Below are positions 9,881 through 21,532 of a stretch of DNA of 64,000 bases, one piece after another; the first letter of the stretch is position 1; every line of letters starts with the position of its first letter. The DNA lies in NCBI GenBank assembly GCA_036345935.2, contig JADWOT020000007.1, positions 9,005,076-9,069,075 on the forward strand, read 5' to 3'. Source of the stretch: Taenia hydatigena (Eukaryota; Platyhelminthes; Cestoda; Cyclophyllidea; Taeniidae). The notes under the pieces were generated by a model that saw only the letters and a program-made list of their open reading frames with translations, ran no database searches and was not told the origin of the DNA. The position numbers were made by a program, and so were the translations under genes.

Positions 9881-10093
9881 TTGAGCGTTTTTCAAACTTA
9901 TATGTCTGTAGCCGACAGCTCAATGAAGTTGCGCAGAGCAAAGGCTTTTATAAAAGATCCCCTCTCACAAGATGGGAACGTGAACACCCCCGAAGGAGAC
10001 GCTACCAATGGGCCTTCAGACCTTAATCAAATCTGGTTTATTGCGCACCGTGATGAATTTCAACATTTTTGGGACGTACTGGCACTCTTTTGA
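9881..10093 (+). CDS. Unidentified 70-codon frame, copy A
   Basis: Open for 70 codons from a non-ATG codon (first in-frame ATG at 9901) to TGA. It includes MKLRRAKAFIKDPLSQDGNV and ends FQHFWDVLALF. The copy in C (33578-33790, minus) differs by one residue. The opposite strand of the same bases is closed by stops. Composition is protein-like, but the two copies are too similar to show selection. It may be an exon or a chance frame. Confidence 0.25.
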   Translation: MSVFQTYMSVADSSMKLRRAKAFIKDPLSQDGNVNTPEGDATNGPSDLNQIWFIAHRDEFQHFWDVLALF

Positions 10094-11006
10094 ATTCACC
10101 AACGCTCCGTTTCTGTAACTGATGATCCTTGATGGAGGGCGACATTGTCTAAACTTAGATTCTCAAATGTCCTTAAAGTCGACAAATTGGTAATCGTCTT
10201 CTCAGAGTTTGAGATCTACTAAGGCTACTGGCTCTTCTCCCTTGCTTTAAATTCAGTGTTTCATTGTTGCCCTTCGCTATTAACGTGCCTCTCGGCCAAT
10301 GGATCAAATAAAAAACTAGTGGCCTGTACGAGCTCTTTCATTCAAGCTAGTCAACTACAAAGCATAATTATGTGACCTGTGCAAAGAAGAACTCTGCTTG
10401 TTTGAAGGCTATGAATGTCTGTCTCTGATAACCAAAGGTCATCGTGCGCCTGCCACCCAACACCCAGAGAAAGTTGAATTCGATTTCACACAAGAAGAGC
10501 TATTTTACAGTCTCTAATAATATTATCAGTAAAGTACTGTTTCGAGGCTTATTATTCGAAAGGCCATCGGCATACCCATGTTGACATGCTAAGATAAAAT
10601 TCTTTATATCTTTTCACACAAATTTAAAAGCGGTAGAGTTTTTCAAATTATGTCGTAATCAACAATAGGATATGGTGCATAGCGCAGAAAAACATTTTAT
10701 TCCAAATTGAATGTAATTAATCCATCTCTCAGTGAATCTGTTTGGACACCCATAATTGCTATCCATTCGGAAGTCCATTGCTTTGGAGAAAAAAAGGGTA
10801 ATTGTTTGCAAGACATGGAAGTGAGTACTTGCTGGTCCTTAAAGAAACGAAATGTGATTTTTAAATATGCATGCTAATTATGTGTGAGCCAGTACATGCA
10901 GCAGCGATGGAACATATACTTTGTCTTGGTCACATCACCTAAAGATGGTTAAGACACGGCTTAGAGTGCATTTATTTAAAGGCTATTAAAGACACTCAGC
11001 TTATTC

Positions 11007-11213
11007 TCAGAAGTCAGGTGGCTTGTTGGCATGAAATGTCCTGGTAGACGGCATCAAATTTGTCCCAAAACTAAAGCTCTCAGGATGTCGGCTATTTGCA
11101 CCATTGAACGGGTTGGTAAATGACGGGCATCGCGATCTGGAGCAACTTGAGCCACAGTTTGTGGAAGGGTGATTATGTTGAAGTGGCATTTTGGGGCCTA
11201 AGGCAGTAATGTC
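11007..11213 (-). CDS. Probable last exon of gene R, copy B
   Basis: Inverted copy of 7145-7350 with one residue change (Ile to Thr). Frame and stop codon are kept. See copies A and F for the argument that the frame is coding. Confidence 0.4.
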   Translation of the reverse strand, partial: DITALGPKMPLQHNHPSTNCGSSCSRSRCPSFTNPFNGANSRHPESFSFGTNLMPSTRTFHANKPPDF

Positions 11214-12454
11214 TTGCAAACCTAAGCGCCTAAGAAAGCATTCCTAGTGCACAAATTAAAACGGCCTTTACAAAACATGCACAACTAGTCTACCACACAG
11301 TTCTTCATGCTATGGCTCCAGATCGGGAGGCTATGTGCTCAAATCATATCGGGATCAGCACTTATTTCCTACCCCACCCTCCCTTACCGTTGCCTGCAGC
11401 ACACCTCTAACTTGTATTCTCCTGCTGTCATTACTTTCACTACTACATCGCCACTGCTACCACTGCCGTTACTTTTATGCTGACAACAGGCTCATAATAC
11501 ATGATGTCCTCTGCATTTCTCTTTCCTTTGCTCCAAAATGATTTCCCATTTTAGCCTTTTGGTCAACCTGAGTGAAACAGCAATGTTTAAAATTGGACTA
11601 ATTATCAATGGCGTGTGGCGGTAGGAGGAATGATGAACTGCGATGATGACTGTCAAAATAATAAGCGTTGTGAGGGCAATTTGACGTTTGCTCAGTTCTC
11701 ATGTGATAATTTTAATTCCACTTCTCTGCAGGACCCTATTAGTAATTTGCTGTGCTTTATAAAGCGCGCATAACTTAAGCGTTTTTGGCAGTCTAATAAA
11801 TTTGAGGAATTGATTCTACTCCATCCAAATGACTAAAGGCGGTTTGGCTTGAAATGGTTCGTTCATGACTACATGACGTCATCATCATGTCGAAGCATTT
11901 TCATTCCTGAATTTGCATGCTTTTGTTTCCTGGTGTCATTCGTTTAAGTGCTACATGACTTGCTCATCCTCAGATGGGTGTTAAATGAAGAACATGGCAG
12001 ACGATGCGTTGTAGTCTGCAATCAGGCATCACCTCCTTGCATCGCCAGACATTATTGCCACGGAAACTATGAAGCTGAATAATAATAAGAAGAATAATAA
12101 GTTGTGCTGCTTTCTGGTGTCTCCCTTCACCCTTTCTGCATCACATTTCGGCATTTTCGTATTGCTGGTCTAGTCTCATTCAAAGTGTTTCGTTGCTTTT
12201 GTAGAATCAGTCATCTTTTTGCATTTTTTTTTTGAAAAAAACGCCTTTGTACTGCAGCTATTCGTTTGAGCGCATTTCAAACTCTTGTGCACAGGCATCG
12301 CAAAGCTCGGTAAAAGAGAAGGACTAGCTCATGGCATGTTAGAATTTGGGCACAAGAGGAGAATTGTTAAGCACAACTCTTGAATGCAACGTTCGGGAGC
12401 AAAGTAATGCCCCTGAATAAGGGATCATCGATAAAATTTAGCTGAATTGATTTT

Positions 12455-13572
12455 ATGTCAAAAAAGTCTTTTGAAGGCTGTGAGCTGTGGGTGTATTACA
12501 AAGCTATTGCTATGCTGGTAGTGGTAGTAGCCAACATCGGTGGAATTTAATTTGGATTCACAAAGCGAACCAAAGGAGTGCAAAGTCGGTTCGGTAATTG
12601 CAATAGGCGAGACGCTAACCGCCATAAACTATCGTTATCCCAGCCATCCGTGTGCGCAGGTGATTGAAGTGTGGATGGAAATCACAGGAGGGGTAAAACG
12701 TGAGTTGGCCAAATAGTGTGGGTTTTTTTCTAAGCGAATCGATCTTCGTGCCAGAGGCCGGATGGTAAGTTGTTGTTTCAGTGTTACTCGACGGAGTTCA
12801 CAGTATGCGCTAGTCAATTTCAGTCCATGACAAGCAAGATCAATCCCCGTTCATTGTTATACGATATACGATATATATACTTCTACGGCCGCGCTGACGT
12901 AGGATGACGTATTGTCCTAAGCATTACACATTACCTGCAACACTTAATGCCTCCTGTTGGTTTTGAAATGGATGCAAAAGTGTTGGATCTTGCTCTAAGG
13001 TAGCGGCAAGGCTAATGTGCGTTTCTAAGTCAGACGTGATCAGTCCTTACTGACTACTTATTTTCTCTTGGATTGGAGTCCTTGTCTATTAAGATGTTCT
13101 AACTTTAGTTTGGTATGTTTCCACACATGTGACGTTATCTTTATGTTATGCCTTCACTGGCATATTGAGTTCAGCCACCGGAAACTAAAAAGTCGCTTTA
13201 TTAGCAGAAGCGCCTCAATTCTGTGCCGGTGGGTGAGAATCCTCTTTATCGTCGCTCTGGAAATTGCCATGAACGATTTCACCTTCAAAATGAGGGGAAC
13301 AGTCCGAAAGCCTAATCATGCTACTGGTAGCAGGTTATTGCTGGATTTATAAGCAGTATTTTAGTAATTTCACACTGCGGTAGTTAGGCAGAACATTGAA
13401 CTGTTGCGGACTGTTATAACTAAATAGGTTATGCGATGTTGAGAAAAGAGTCCATCGCTTAGTGTAAACTTGAAGTCCCTTCTCCTCTACAGCAGAAATC
13501 GCATGATACTTTTCTCTAAAGAAACGCAACCCATTTTTCAGGAGGAGTTGTTGAAGCAGAAGCCCATGAAAT
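12455..13572 (+). pseudogene. Unrecognised multi-exon gene Q, copy B (truncated)
   Basis: Same gene as 4370-5931 on the plus strand of B: 12455-12530, 12531-12699, 12735-12764, 12804-12999, 13109-13228 and 13493 up to the block edge at 13572. Introns are 35, 39, 109 and 264 nt. The shared frameshift at 12530/12531 and TGA at 12905-12907 are present. The one-residue-poor microexon (30 nt) is flanked by a polypyrimidine acceptor and a GTAAGT donor. The end of the gene is absent because the block breaks inside the sixth piece. It cannot encode a full product. Confidence 0.55.
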
Positions 13573-13912
13573 CATTTTAAATGATTTGCCAGCTGCAATA
13601 CTGGAATGAGGAACCTACCACTAGCAATGAACTACACTTCTCAGTCAGTATGCCTGTTTTTAAATCAATTGTGTTGATACGATTCTCTGAAATACCACGC
13701 AGATGACACCATTGTTATTTTCCTCTACTTGGAGCATAAAGCCTATCCAAAGTTGCTACTTTGTGACTGCCCCGAGGAATGTTTTTATAGTGCTATCACA
13801 ATTAACAGTTCCAGATTATGGAACTGCTCAAAAGGTAGCATCGGGCTCAACGCTGCAAAAAATCAAGCAGATAAGACGAAAAGGCGTTTAGAACTGCCCA
13901 AATATTCAGCAA

Positions 13913-13923
13913 TTTATTTTATT
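13913..13923 (-). other. Polyadenylation signals of the F-box gene
   Basis: Two overlapping AATAAA hexamers on the minus strand (13913-13918 and 13918-13923) lie about 52 bases after the stop codon, a usual distance for animal 3' ends. The equivalent region of D2 also keeps an AATAAA. Confidence 0.6.
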
Positions 13924-13975
13924 CGTAACGTTAATTCATAGTCCTACCGAAAGCAAAATATCACTAAGGCGGGTC

Positions 13976-15031
13976 TCAAAATGGACTGCCACCTTGATAA
14001 TACTCATTTCGCTTCCAAATGGAGACAAGACAGGCCCATCTAAATATCTCTATCCAATTTAGATAACCAAGTTCGCCCTCGTACAGGCACCACAGTCGCC
14101 AATTCGTCGAAATGGCTGCTAATGGGGAGTCCTTAGAGCTGCCGAGGTCGCGATAAAACTCCTCGACCTGCTTTAGCGCACGCGTTTTGCCCTCCTTTGC
14201 ATTCATCGCAACTACCACAATCAGTGTTTGGTTCATCAGCAGGCTCCTTGCAATCGTCTTCAGTGTTATCCAAATATTCTGCTTATCTATGCACTTTTGG
14301 TAATCCACAAAGTAGAGAACACTGTTGGCTCTCCTGATCTTTGTTTTGTCTGCCGCGAGTAGATCGTCAGCATATGACGATATTCCAGGAAACTGTGACC
14401 CGATACAAGACGACAGAAATGAGGTTTCGACTGAAACCTCAGTCAAGCCTCGCCTTTTTATTATGGGTAGGCGTAAGATGGCCTTCTGATGTTGGTTTTG
14501 CAATGGCACAAACACATCACTACTTCTATCCACTACGTGTACATAAGGCTCAAGTCCGTGCAAATCTCCCACAGACAACGGCTTTACGCTCGCCGTTGGA
14601 GAGATAATGAGACATGAAAGAGGTTCCAATGCACGTATGGAAATATGGGCGAAGGAGCGACGAAACCATAGATGATTTTGTTCCTTGTAATATAGGTTAG
14701 CTCGAAGTACAGTTAGGTGGGCAGCAGTCAAGTTCTCTGGCCATAATGCATCACAGAGTTGCTTATCGAGCCATGTGAAATGACTGATGTGTTCATAAAA
14801 AGCTTGGTGACTAATCTTCTCAGAAAATATAGAGCTCAATCCCGGAATAGCTTTACTAAAACTCAAGCGATCAGCCTCATTGAGGAAACTGAAAATTCTT
14901 GCTAATATTTCAAAAGGAAGATCACAAATGCTTGGCACTTGTTCCTAAAAGTAATAAGCGTCTTATGTGATGCACCGCAATGGAGACAGAGGCTAAAACG
15001 GAGATCGCAGATGACTCACTCTGGTCGCCAT
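13976..15031 (-). CDS. F-box protein, possibly FBXO4-like, intact copy
   Basis: F-box proteins are the substrate adaptors of SCF ubiquitin ligases. Two exons: 15031-15020 encodes only MATR from an ATG with good context, then a 75-nt intron (GTGAGT to TTTTAG), then 14944-13976. The product is 326 residues. The F-box is near residues 10-50 (LPFEILARIFSFLNEADRLS). The C-terminal half has short hydrophobic strands (SVLYFVDYQ, LIVVVAMN) and a Trp-rich end, resembling in order the atypical GTPase-like domain of FBXO4; this match is by pattern only. Both splice sites, the start and the stop are conserved in D2. The second exon has no ATG near its start, so the four-residue first exon decides the start. 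Best-supported protein-coding gene in the window. Confidence 0.85.
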
Positions 15032-15822
15032 TGTAAATGTCTGGTAGACCACGCAACTTCTGGCCCGCTCTGTGAATGATTTGAAATGACCGCATATCTG
15101 GTATACTGGTCGAGCACAGTCAGTCAAACGATACGGCGAATTCGATTTGCAAGGAAAATGATAAATCGTGTTTCTATAAAAATGTAAAGCAATGGGGATG
15201 AGCACAGCCAAGGAAAACAAAGATGGAGTTTGTATTAGGCAGCAAAATTTGTTTGAATGTAGTAGGACAGAGGTCTCCTCCAGTCGGGCGCGCTTGGACG
15301 ATAGATCAAAAATGCACACACCTACCGGTCATTAGTCGGTCGTGGATGCGTATTTTAAAGGCTAGTTCATTTAGTTTATTTAGAATATTGTACAGTATCT
15401 GTGGCAATAAATATCATCTCGTTCCCGAGTTTTATGATATAACATTTATTGCTTGTCAAAATGATGTCTGCTATTGATGCCATCGCCTTCCAACTCGGGT
15501 GGCATTGTTACCCAGGATATTTGTCACAGTGCAGTCATAGTCTGCAGTCGCAACTGCGGTGGCATCATAGCCTATGCATGGATGTTTGAGTCAGTGAAAA
15601 TGAACAGTCGCATCATGCTCATAAAATATCCCGGAGTATGAAGGTGCGTTGGTTGAAGAGAGCCATTTTTACTGCTTGATCCTAAAGTAGAAGGAAAACG
15701 CAATCAGTGATCATTTCTGGGTGTGCTTTTTCCTCCGCACCAGCTCTTGGAATAATGCTCTTGTCATTTAGGTCAAGTGCATGGGATTATTTGTTAGTGA
15801 TTTATTTGGGTATGCTCATATG

Positions 15823-16161
15823 TCAAGATAAATAGGAAAGAATGACATATATTTTAATGGTCACAGCATCGTTCAGGCTGAGATAAAGACCCTCACAAAG
15901 GCTGCATTTTTTCATGTGAAATTCAATAGCAGGGAATGCGTTTTGGCAAGGAAGTAATGAGATTTTGGGAATGACATCTGACACGGGCACTTTCAAACCG
16001 CTTCCAATGACTGATGTGCCAATTTTACTAGCTCGAAAGACCCTCGATTTGGATGTTTCCATTCCCAACTGGGAACCGTCATGCTGATATTTCGAAATCA
16101 GGTTTTGTGGGTAGGCACAGAATAAATGCCCCGTGTAGATGGTGATCTGCACCGCAGTCAA
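15823..16161 (-). CDS. Unidentified 112-codon frame in D1
   Basis: Open for 112 codons, including SKIGTSVIGSGLKVPVSDVI. In D2 the same frame has a stop (after SKSRIF) and in D0 another, and the plus strand of D2 looks more coding in the same place. I list it because it is the longest frame of the D1 tail, but the conflict between strands makes the call weak. Function unknown. Confidence 0.2.
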   Translation of the reverse strand: MTAVQITIYTGHLFCAYPQNLISKYQHDGSQLGMETSKSRVFRASKIGTSVIGSGLKVPVSDVIPKISLLPCQNAFPAIEFHMKKCSLCEGLYLSLNDAVTIKIYVILSYLS

Positions 16162-16266
16162 CTGACTGAAGGCACCCCATTCCTTACAATATTTATCAGA
16201 AGCTAATGAATTTATTACTGACTTTACTAAGACAAAATGTCAAATGGAATGTTTTTGGGTTCCAAA

Positions 16267-19200
16267 GGGGTATTAAGAGAAATCGTCTGACCCTGCAAAT
16301 TCTATGCATAGTCAACGGATTCTACGTATTCTATCAAGAAGAGTCTGCTAGATATCTCATACAATATCACGCCCTGTTAAAATTTAACGTTAGAAGTCCT
16401 GCCAGATGGTTGGAGCAATGCAGCATATATAGTCTAAGTGAATCCTTGCAAAAGTTGCAGGACCCATGCAAACCGGAATGCCCTTTAGTGAAGCACCATT
16501 AACAAGCTTGCCAAATAACTCCCTGGAATGTAGATAGCTACACCAATCAGACTTTCTAAGTAGACTTAAGAGGCGTTAGAGAGAGCAAAACATCCCCTTG
16601 TGGTGATGGCATTGGCCATCTTCGGACGATTACTGGGAATAATTTATTCTCCTAGTAAGGTATTTACTAGTAAGGGCAGCGCTTTAGTAGCCTTTTTGTG
16701 AGCTGATACAGACATTGGCGAAACTACTCCATTCGGTCAGGTAATGGGGCTGAAATGGAACAGCAGCTATGGGAAGGGTTACACAGCAGGATGCGGTGAG
16801 GGAGTTAAGGAGTCGTTCTTCAGACGAATCTCGGAGCAGTGTTGGAAAGTGCTGGATAAGGGAGACTCCGGGTCAGCAGTGTCATGCTCTAATACGGCGG
16901 TAGCTGGGTGTCAAACGACATCGGGTAGAGATTAGTGTCTGCTACATTTATTAAAACTAAAAATATTGAACATAATGTATTAACCAATTCAACCAGCTGA
17001 TCACGCATTCAAGCATGGAAGTAAAAAGGAACTTCGCGCCATTTATGACCAGTGTCATGGTATCAATGTCTACTGCCAATCATTTTTAAAATTACGGCAG
17101 TGAAAACCAAACAACGTGCTACTGATCCACTGAATACGTCAGTATTCACGGAGAAGTTTGCGAATGGAACCGAAATCTGCAGTTACGCACTGGATACTCA
17201 AGCATATTTTAAGAAGAGAACCACCTATCCAATCTGATACAGGCACCATAACTATGGGCAAAAGCCATCTTGACCATTGTTATCTGACCCACACAACGTG
17301 CGATAGCGTTGGAGAGGATCTCACAGAACGTCTGATCACCTCATCTATCGTGATGTTGCATCGGTCGGCTTGCATGTGACCAGTACTTCATCAATCTGCG
17401 TAACCGATTTTGGAAAATGGCAAAAGAAAGCCAGAGAAATGAATCCACGAAAAATGATAGCAATGAAGTTCTACTCAGCCATGCATCGTACTTTTGACCA
17501 AGGCAAAGGCGCACTGAGAATGGAAAGAGAAAAATATCCTCTGAGGTGTTCTACAAAAATGCGGTCTGAGAAGACAAGGTGACCCTAGTGAGTTCGATGA
17601 TGAAGTTGTAAAAACTGGCTGCTGTACTTGCAAACAATGACAGTCGGGAAAAAAGAATGAAAATGATTTGTAAGAATGTCGGGGGCGTGGGGCTAATGGC
17701 AAGGAAGACACTGCAGTCAATTTTATAAAATCTTCTTAACACAAACCTTTGGTACCATCATCCCTATAGTTGCGCTGAAATTTATGCAAAGAATCGGTTT
17801 CGAGAAGAGCTGCTTGCTTGTTACGTACTTGCTACTACTATTAAGAGGAAAAAGGATGACGAACACCATTTAAAGTTAAACCGCGTGATACAGTGCTGCT
17901 TCCAATCTCGGCTGTTGAGCTATATGCGATTAGTAAACGCCTCCCGCAAAGGTGTGCATGTGCGGTGGCAGTGGTTTGAGGCCTTCCTTCGTCATCTTCT
18001 CATCACCATCACTGCCACAATAAGCCTCAGTGTGCGGTAGATACCGGTTGTTGAAGATGATTGACGTGTCATGTGGAAGCACGCAACGCAGCGCCACATC
18101 CAACATCTGCCATTGGGCTAAATAAAATAAGCAGTGGATGCCTGAAGTCAAGATGCACATGTGTGGTGATAGCGTGAGGCCTTCATGTCGTCTTCTTATC
18201 ACTACAGAAGGACAAAGATGAATCTGCATGAAGGCTCGACCAGGTCACTTTGTTTCCTTTCATCTTTTTAAAGGAGGGATGAGGAAGAGCATTACTGTAA
18301 AGAAAGATTCTCGACAATGGGCTTCGGTAATCTGTCTAAGGAACTTCGCCCTGTTTTCTGTATTTTTATTTAGCCACTTTTGTGTTTTATGCTGTCCAAA
18401 CAAGCGATTGCGTTTTGCTTAACAATGAATAACCCATAAAAGAGAATTGTATAAAATTTAGCATTGAATTGACAAAACCGTGGTTGAGCACTGTATAGAT
18501 ATGTGGGATCTTAACTAACCACTTAGTTAGACCCTGGTTTGTGATGGTGTTTTGCTGAGAATGTTAAAATGCAGCACTGGACAGTGGTGGTAAAGAAGAG
18601 AAAGCTATGTAGTCCTCATGCAATTTTGAATATATCATCGGGCCTAAAAGTGGGTAAGCAAGGAAAAGCTTGCAATAGACGAGTAGTATAGAATGTCCAC
18701 AATCAATCAACTTGCGCCAATCAAATCGTCCTGTTTGTTGAAAAGGTATAAAGAACTAGGCAAAGTTGATAAACAGATGACATGCTGCTCACAAAGTTGT
18801 AAATTATTGCTCTTTATATTCACCCATCATGTTTAGAACATGTTTAATGCTGCATTTTTATGCACTTATTGTTGCAAAAAGATAGAAAAAATGCATTATT
18901 TTAATGATTATGGCGCCGACCTTGCTAACTTCCCTTCCTTTCCTGGCTACTCCAAGGCCGAATAGTCTAGGTCTATTGCAACATATTTAATGCTTTGGGA
19001 TTAATTAGAGGTAGCAGTGATATAAAAAGGGTTAGGTGCCATGCGTCTGTCTGCTTCAAAACAATTAGGTTTCTTCTGCTGCACGAGGCTGTAAATGCAG
19101 CCTTACCTGTCCGTCCCAGCATTGTCTTCTGACCCCTTCGAAAACGTGCAGGGACACTACACCGGTGGTAGCGAAAAGCGAAATCCATCTTGAATATTAT

Positions 19201-21532
19201 CCATCCTGATTTCTACTGTTAAGGCGGAAGGAGTGCATATGTTACAAATAAGTGACCACTGACGACCCACAACATAGTGACTGCAAACGACGTCGTCTAC
19301 CCTCAAGAGCTATCCAACATTCATATTCTGCCTGCAGGCTATTAACAACCGAGATGATACTAGTCTTAAAACGTAATACAGATTATACTATCGAGTTTCC
19401 TTACCACGCCTGCATAAAGACATCGATAATGTGAATGTGGGCGAGACCCGATCCCTATTGAACCATATTAGACCCCATGCTGAAGCACTATGCTACATAG
19501 GTGGCTGTTTGGTAAGCTGTCTCTTCAGCGGCATAACATTCGACAACCGGAACAAATCGCTAGTGGGTGCCTCTAATTCACTTCTGGATACGTTGCGATG
19601 ACCAACACGGGCTATTAGTTAAGTCTCGATTTAGGTAACGCGCACATAGTTGACCGATTTGTATTGACTTAATGGCTTGAACTCAACGTCAAAAGTCCCA
19701 ATCCTTTTTTCTAAGTCAAATGCGGATATTCAGCCTGGCTATTGTCGTAGCATCCTGAGACCTTTTTGAAGGCAAAGGAAAGCAGAATATGTATTCAATA
19801 TACAGAGGGGTAGAGCTATTGGCATGACCCGGAGTCCAGTCCACCCAGGTCAAGTAATATGGCCACCTCTGCCACTGAGACCGAAACCGGCAGTCCGAAC
19901 AAACGAAGTATTACAACTGTCTCACCTTTTGTCTTGAAGGGTGCGTCAGGATGCCATATTGACAAGCATCGTATTGTTTTACTTTTCTTTATTTAAAATT
20001 TTTGTTTGCATTGTTGTTTAACGAATTAGCATCCATAATTAAGCATTTGTTCTGATTTGAATGCTAGCAATTATAATGGTAATTAATTTGCTCTTATAAA
20101 TTTTAAATATCAACTGCAAACAAATATGCGCCTGCATTTTACACATTACTATCTTCAAATGGTGTGGAACTCCGCGTCTAATAGAAAGAGCTCGAAAATT
20201 TTCAGAATGAGTGCGACGATAGGGAACCTTGGATGCTTTAGAGGGAGCTAAAGGCAACACAAAGTTCACTATTTGCGAAAGTCAACTCCTCATGCTGTTT
20301 CTTTCTTAAAGCGAACTGCCTCTTAAATATTTTCTGATCAGTACTTGCAACTGATGTCTGACATTAATCAATCCCCAATGCTGCTGCTGAGCCGAAAGGC
20401 AAGAAATCGGAAGCGATGAAATGGCTTCCAACACGATTGAGACGATTTAAGTAATTACAACACTACTTTGAAGCCGTGTTAAACTGGCGCAGAGAGTGTG
20501 GCAATTAACGTCATTCCGATCACAAATTTCGGTGGCGTAGGTAATCGCAGAAGCCACAAGGTTTGTGACCAGTCACACTTTCCTCCACAATGCGTTCTAG
20601 ATTGTAAGGTCTCAAAATGTAACGAAATGACAAGTCGTTTCGGAGCCGAAAATGATGAACTTAACGAAATTAATCACAGCCCTAGGATACAATGCGACGT
20701 CATGTAATTCTTTGTTTCTGCTAATGTCAACTTGTTCTCTTCCGCGTCCCCTTTTAGCCACACTATTTTCTCATCGGTCAGTTGTCCAAGCAGCCGGAAC
20801 AATTGAACAATCACCACCCGTCGAAACACATGGTTAAAGTGTAAATTTCCATTCCTGCCACACCCCACGTAACTTACATTCAATCTCTCTTTCCAACCGG
20901 TAACAACATACTGTCACACGCAATTTAGTGAAGAGTCTTTGAACACCTGTCAGAACTGTTATCATGCCGTGTAAGCCTGCCGTGCTTAAGATTACCAATT
21001 ACAACCTTTGGTCTCTTGATTCGAATTGACTGCATAAAAGAGACAAGGTCAATCCTTAATTCAGACCTAAATTTATATTCCTGATTTTGTGTAAACGCCA
21101 AGACATTCGATTGATAACCGCTAGAAGCTACTGGTTTTCACCACATCAACGAAAATTGGAGGCTACGAATTAAAATGTGTGCAGTTATAGATTAAAAAGA
21201 GGTTTTCCTCGGTCTGTAAAATTTAAATCACTTTGTGAGAAGAACATCCCTTTTTCCTAGTGTCAGACCCAGCCCAGGTGTGTGATCGTTTGTAAACGTT
21301 TGGCCCAAGGTGACCCCATGACCGAAGCCTTCTCGTTCTCACCTTACACCCGTCCTCTGTAAGCAATCCACAAATGTGTGTTTCTTTGGTCCATTCAAAG
21401 GCTGCGTCGTTTGTTCCTGGCTGATTAGCAGAACAGAGCTCACCCAGTGAATCACGGTCTATTTGTTTTACCCGACCCCGCAGAATAATCGATTGGTAAT
21501 CTAAAGCTTTTCATCTATTCATTCTCTAACAG
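16267..21532. other. Long stretch without a recognised gene
   Basis: No paralogue of any block and no recognisable domain. Weak frames exist: 16744-16935 contains GDSGSAV, 17370-17582 is a basic 70-codon frame. None has supporting splice sites or copies. The acceptor of the zinc-finger exon at the right end implies that part of this stretch is its intron. Confidence 0.5.
17950..18205. repeat. Imperfect direct repeat of about 55 bases
   Basis: The stretch starting GTGTGCATGTGCGGTGGCAG near 17952 recurs about 205 bases later as GATGCACATGTGTGGTGATA near 18151. Both continue into a common GAGGCCTTC and a CATC/TCTTCT tail. About 75 percent alike by eye. The minus strand is open through both (17930-18229, 99 codons), so the two copies form a repeat in that frame. 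Confidence 0.5.

Larger units (their letters stand above)
4432..10566 (+). repeat. Block A, reverse complement of block C
   Basis: Matches C (33104-37897 plus 41046-42422) in inverse orientation over its full length, at roughly 95-98 percent by eye, apart from the insertion in C. The half at 4814-7793 is matched again by B. The right edge overlaps the B edge by three bases (CCA at 10564-10566). It holds gene Q on the minus strand, another gene on the plus strand (6827-7350), the tRNA-Pro gene, and two further open frames. Confidence 0.92.
10564..13572 (-). repeat. Block B, inverted copy of 4814-7793
   Basis: Nearly identical (roughly 97-99 percent by eye) to the reverse complement of 4814-7793, giving arms of about 3 kb around a 2770-base spacer. 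The left edge falls inside the small hairpin arm and shares CCA with the end of A. The right edge cuts through the sixth gene-Q piece at 13572, where block D1 starts directly. That junction looks like a deletion breakpoint, since in C the gene continues and D2 lies 9.3 kb away. Confidence 0.93.
13572..16266 (+). repeat. Block D1 (direct copy of D2)
   Basis: Aligns in direct orientation to 51739-54430, roughly 90 percent by eye. It contains the intact F-box gene, its upstream region and a coding-like stretch near 15640-16170. It joins B without a gap. Confidence 0.9.

Noticed and set aside
16744..16935. GDSGSAV resembling the active-site serine motif of trypsin-like proteases, with nearby cysteines
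   Set aside because: No His or Asp catalytic motif, no domain-length frame, no splice sites and no second copy; a short motif match by chance.
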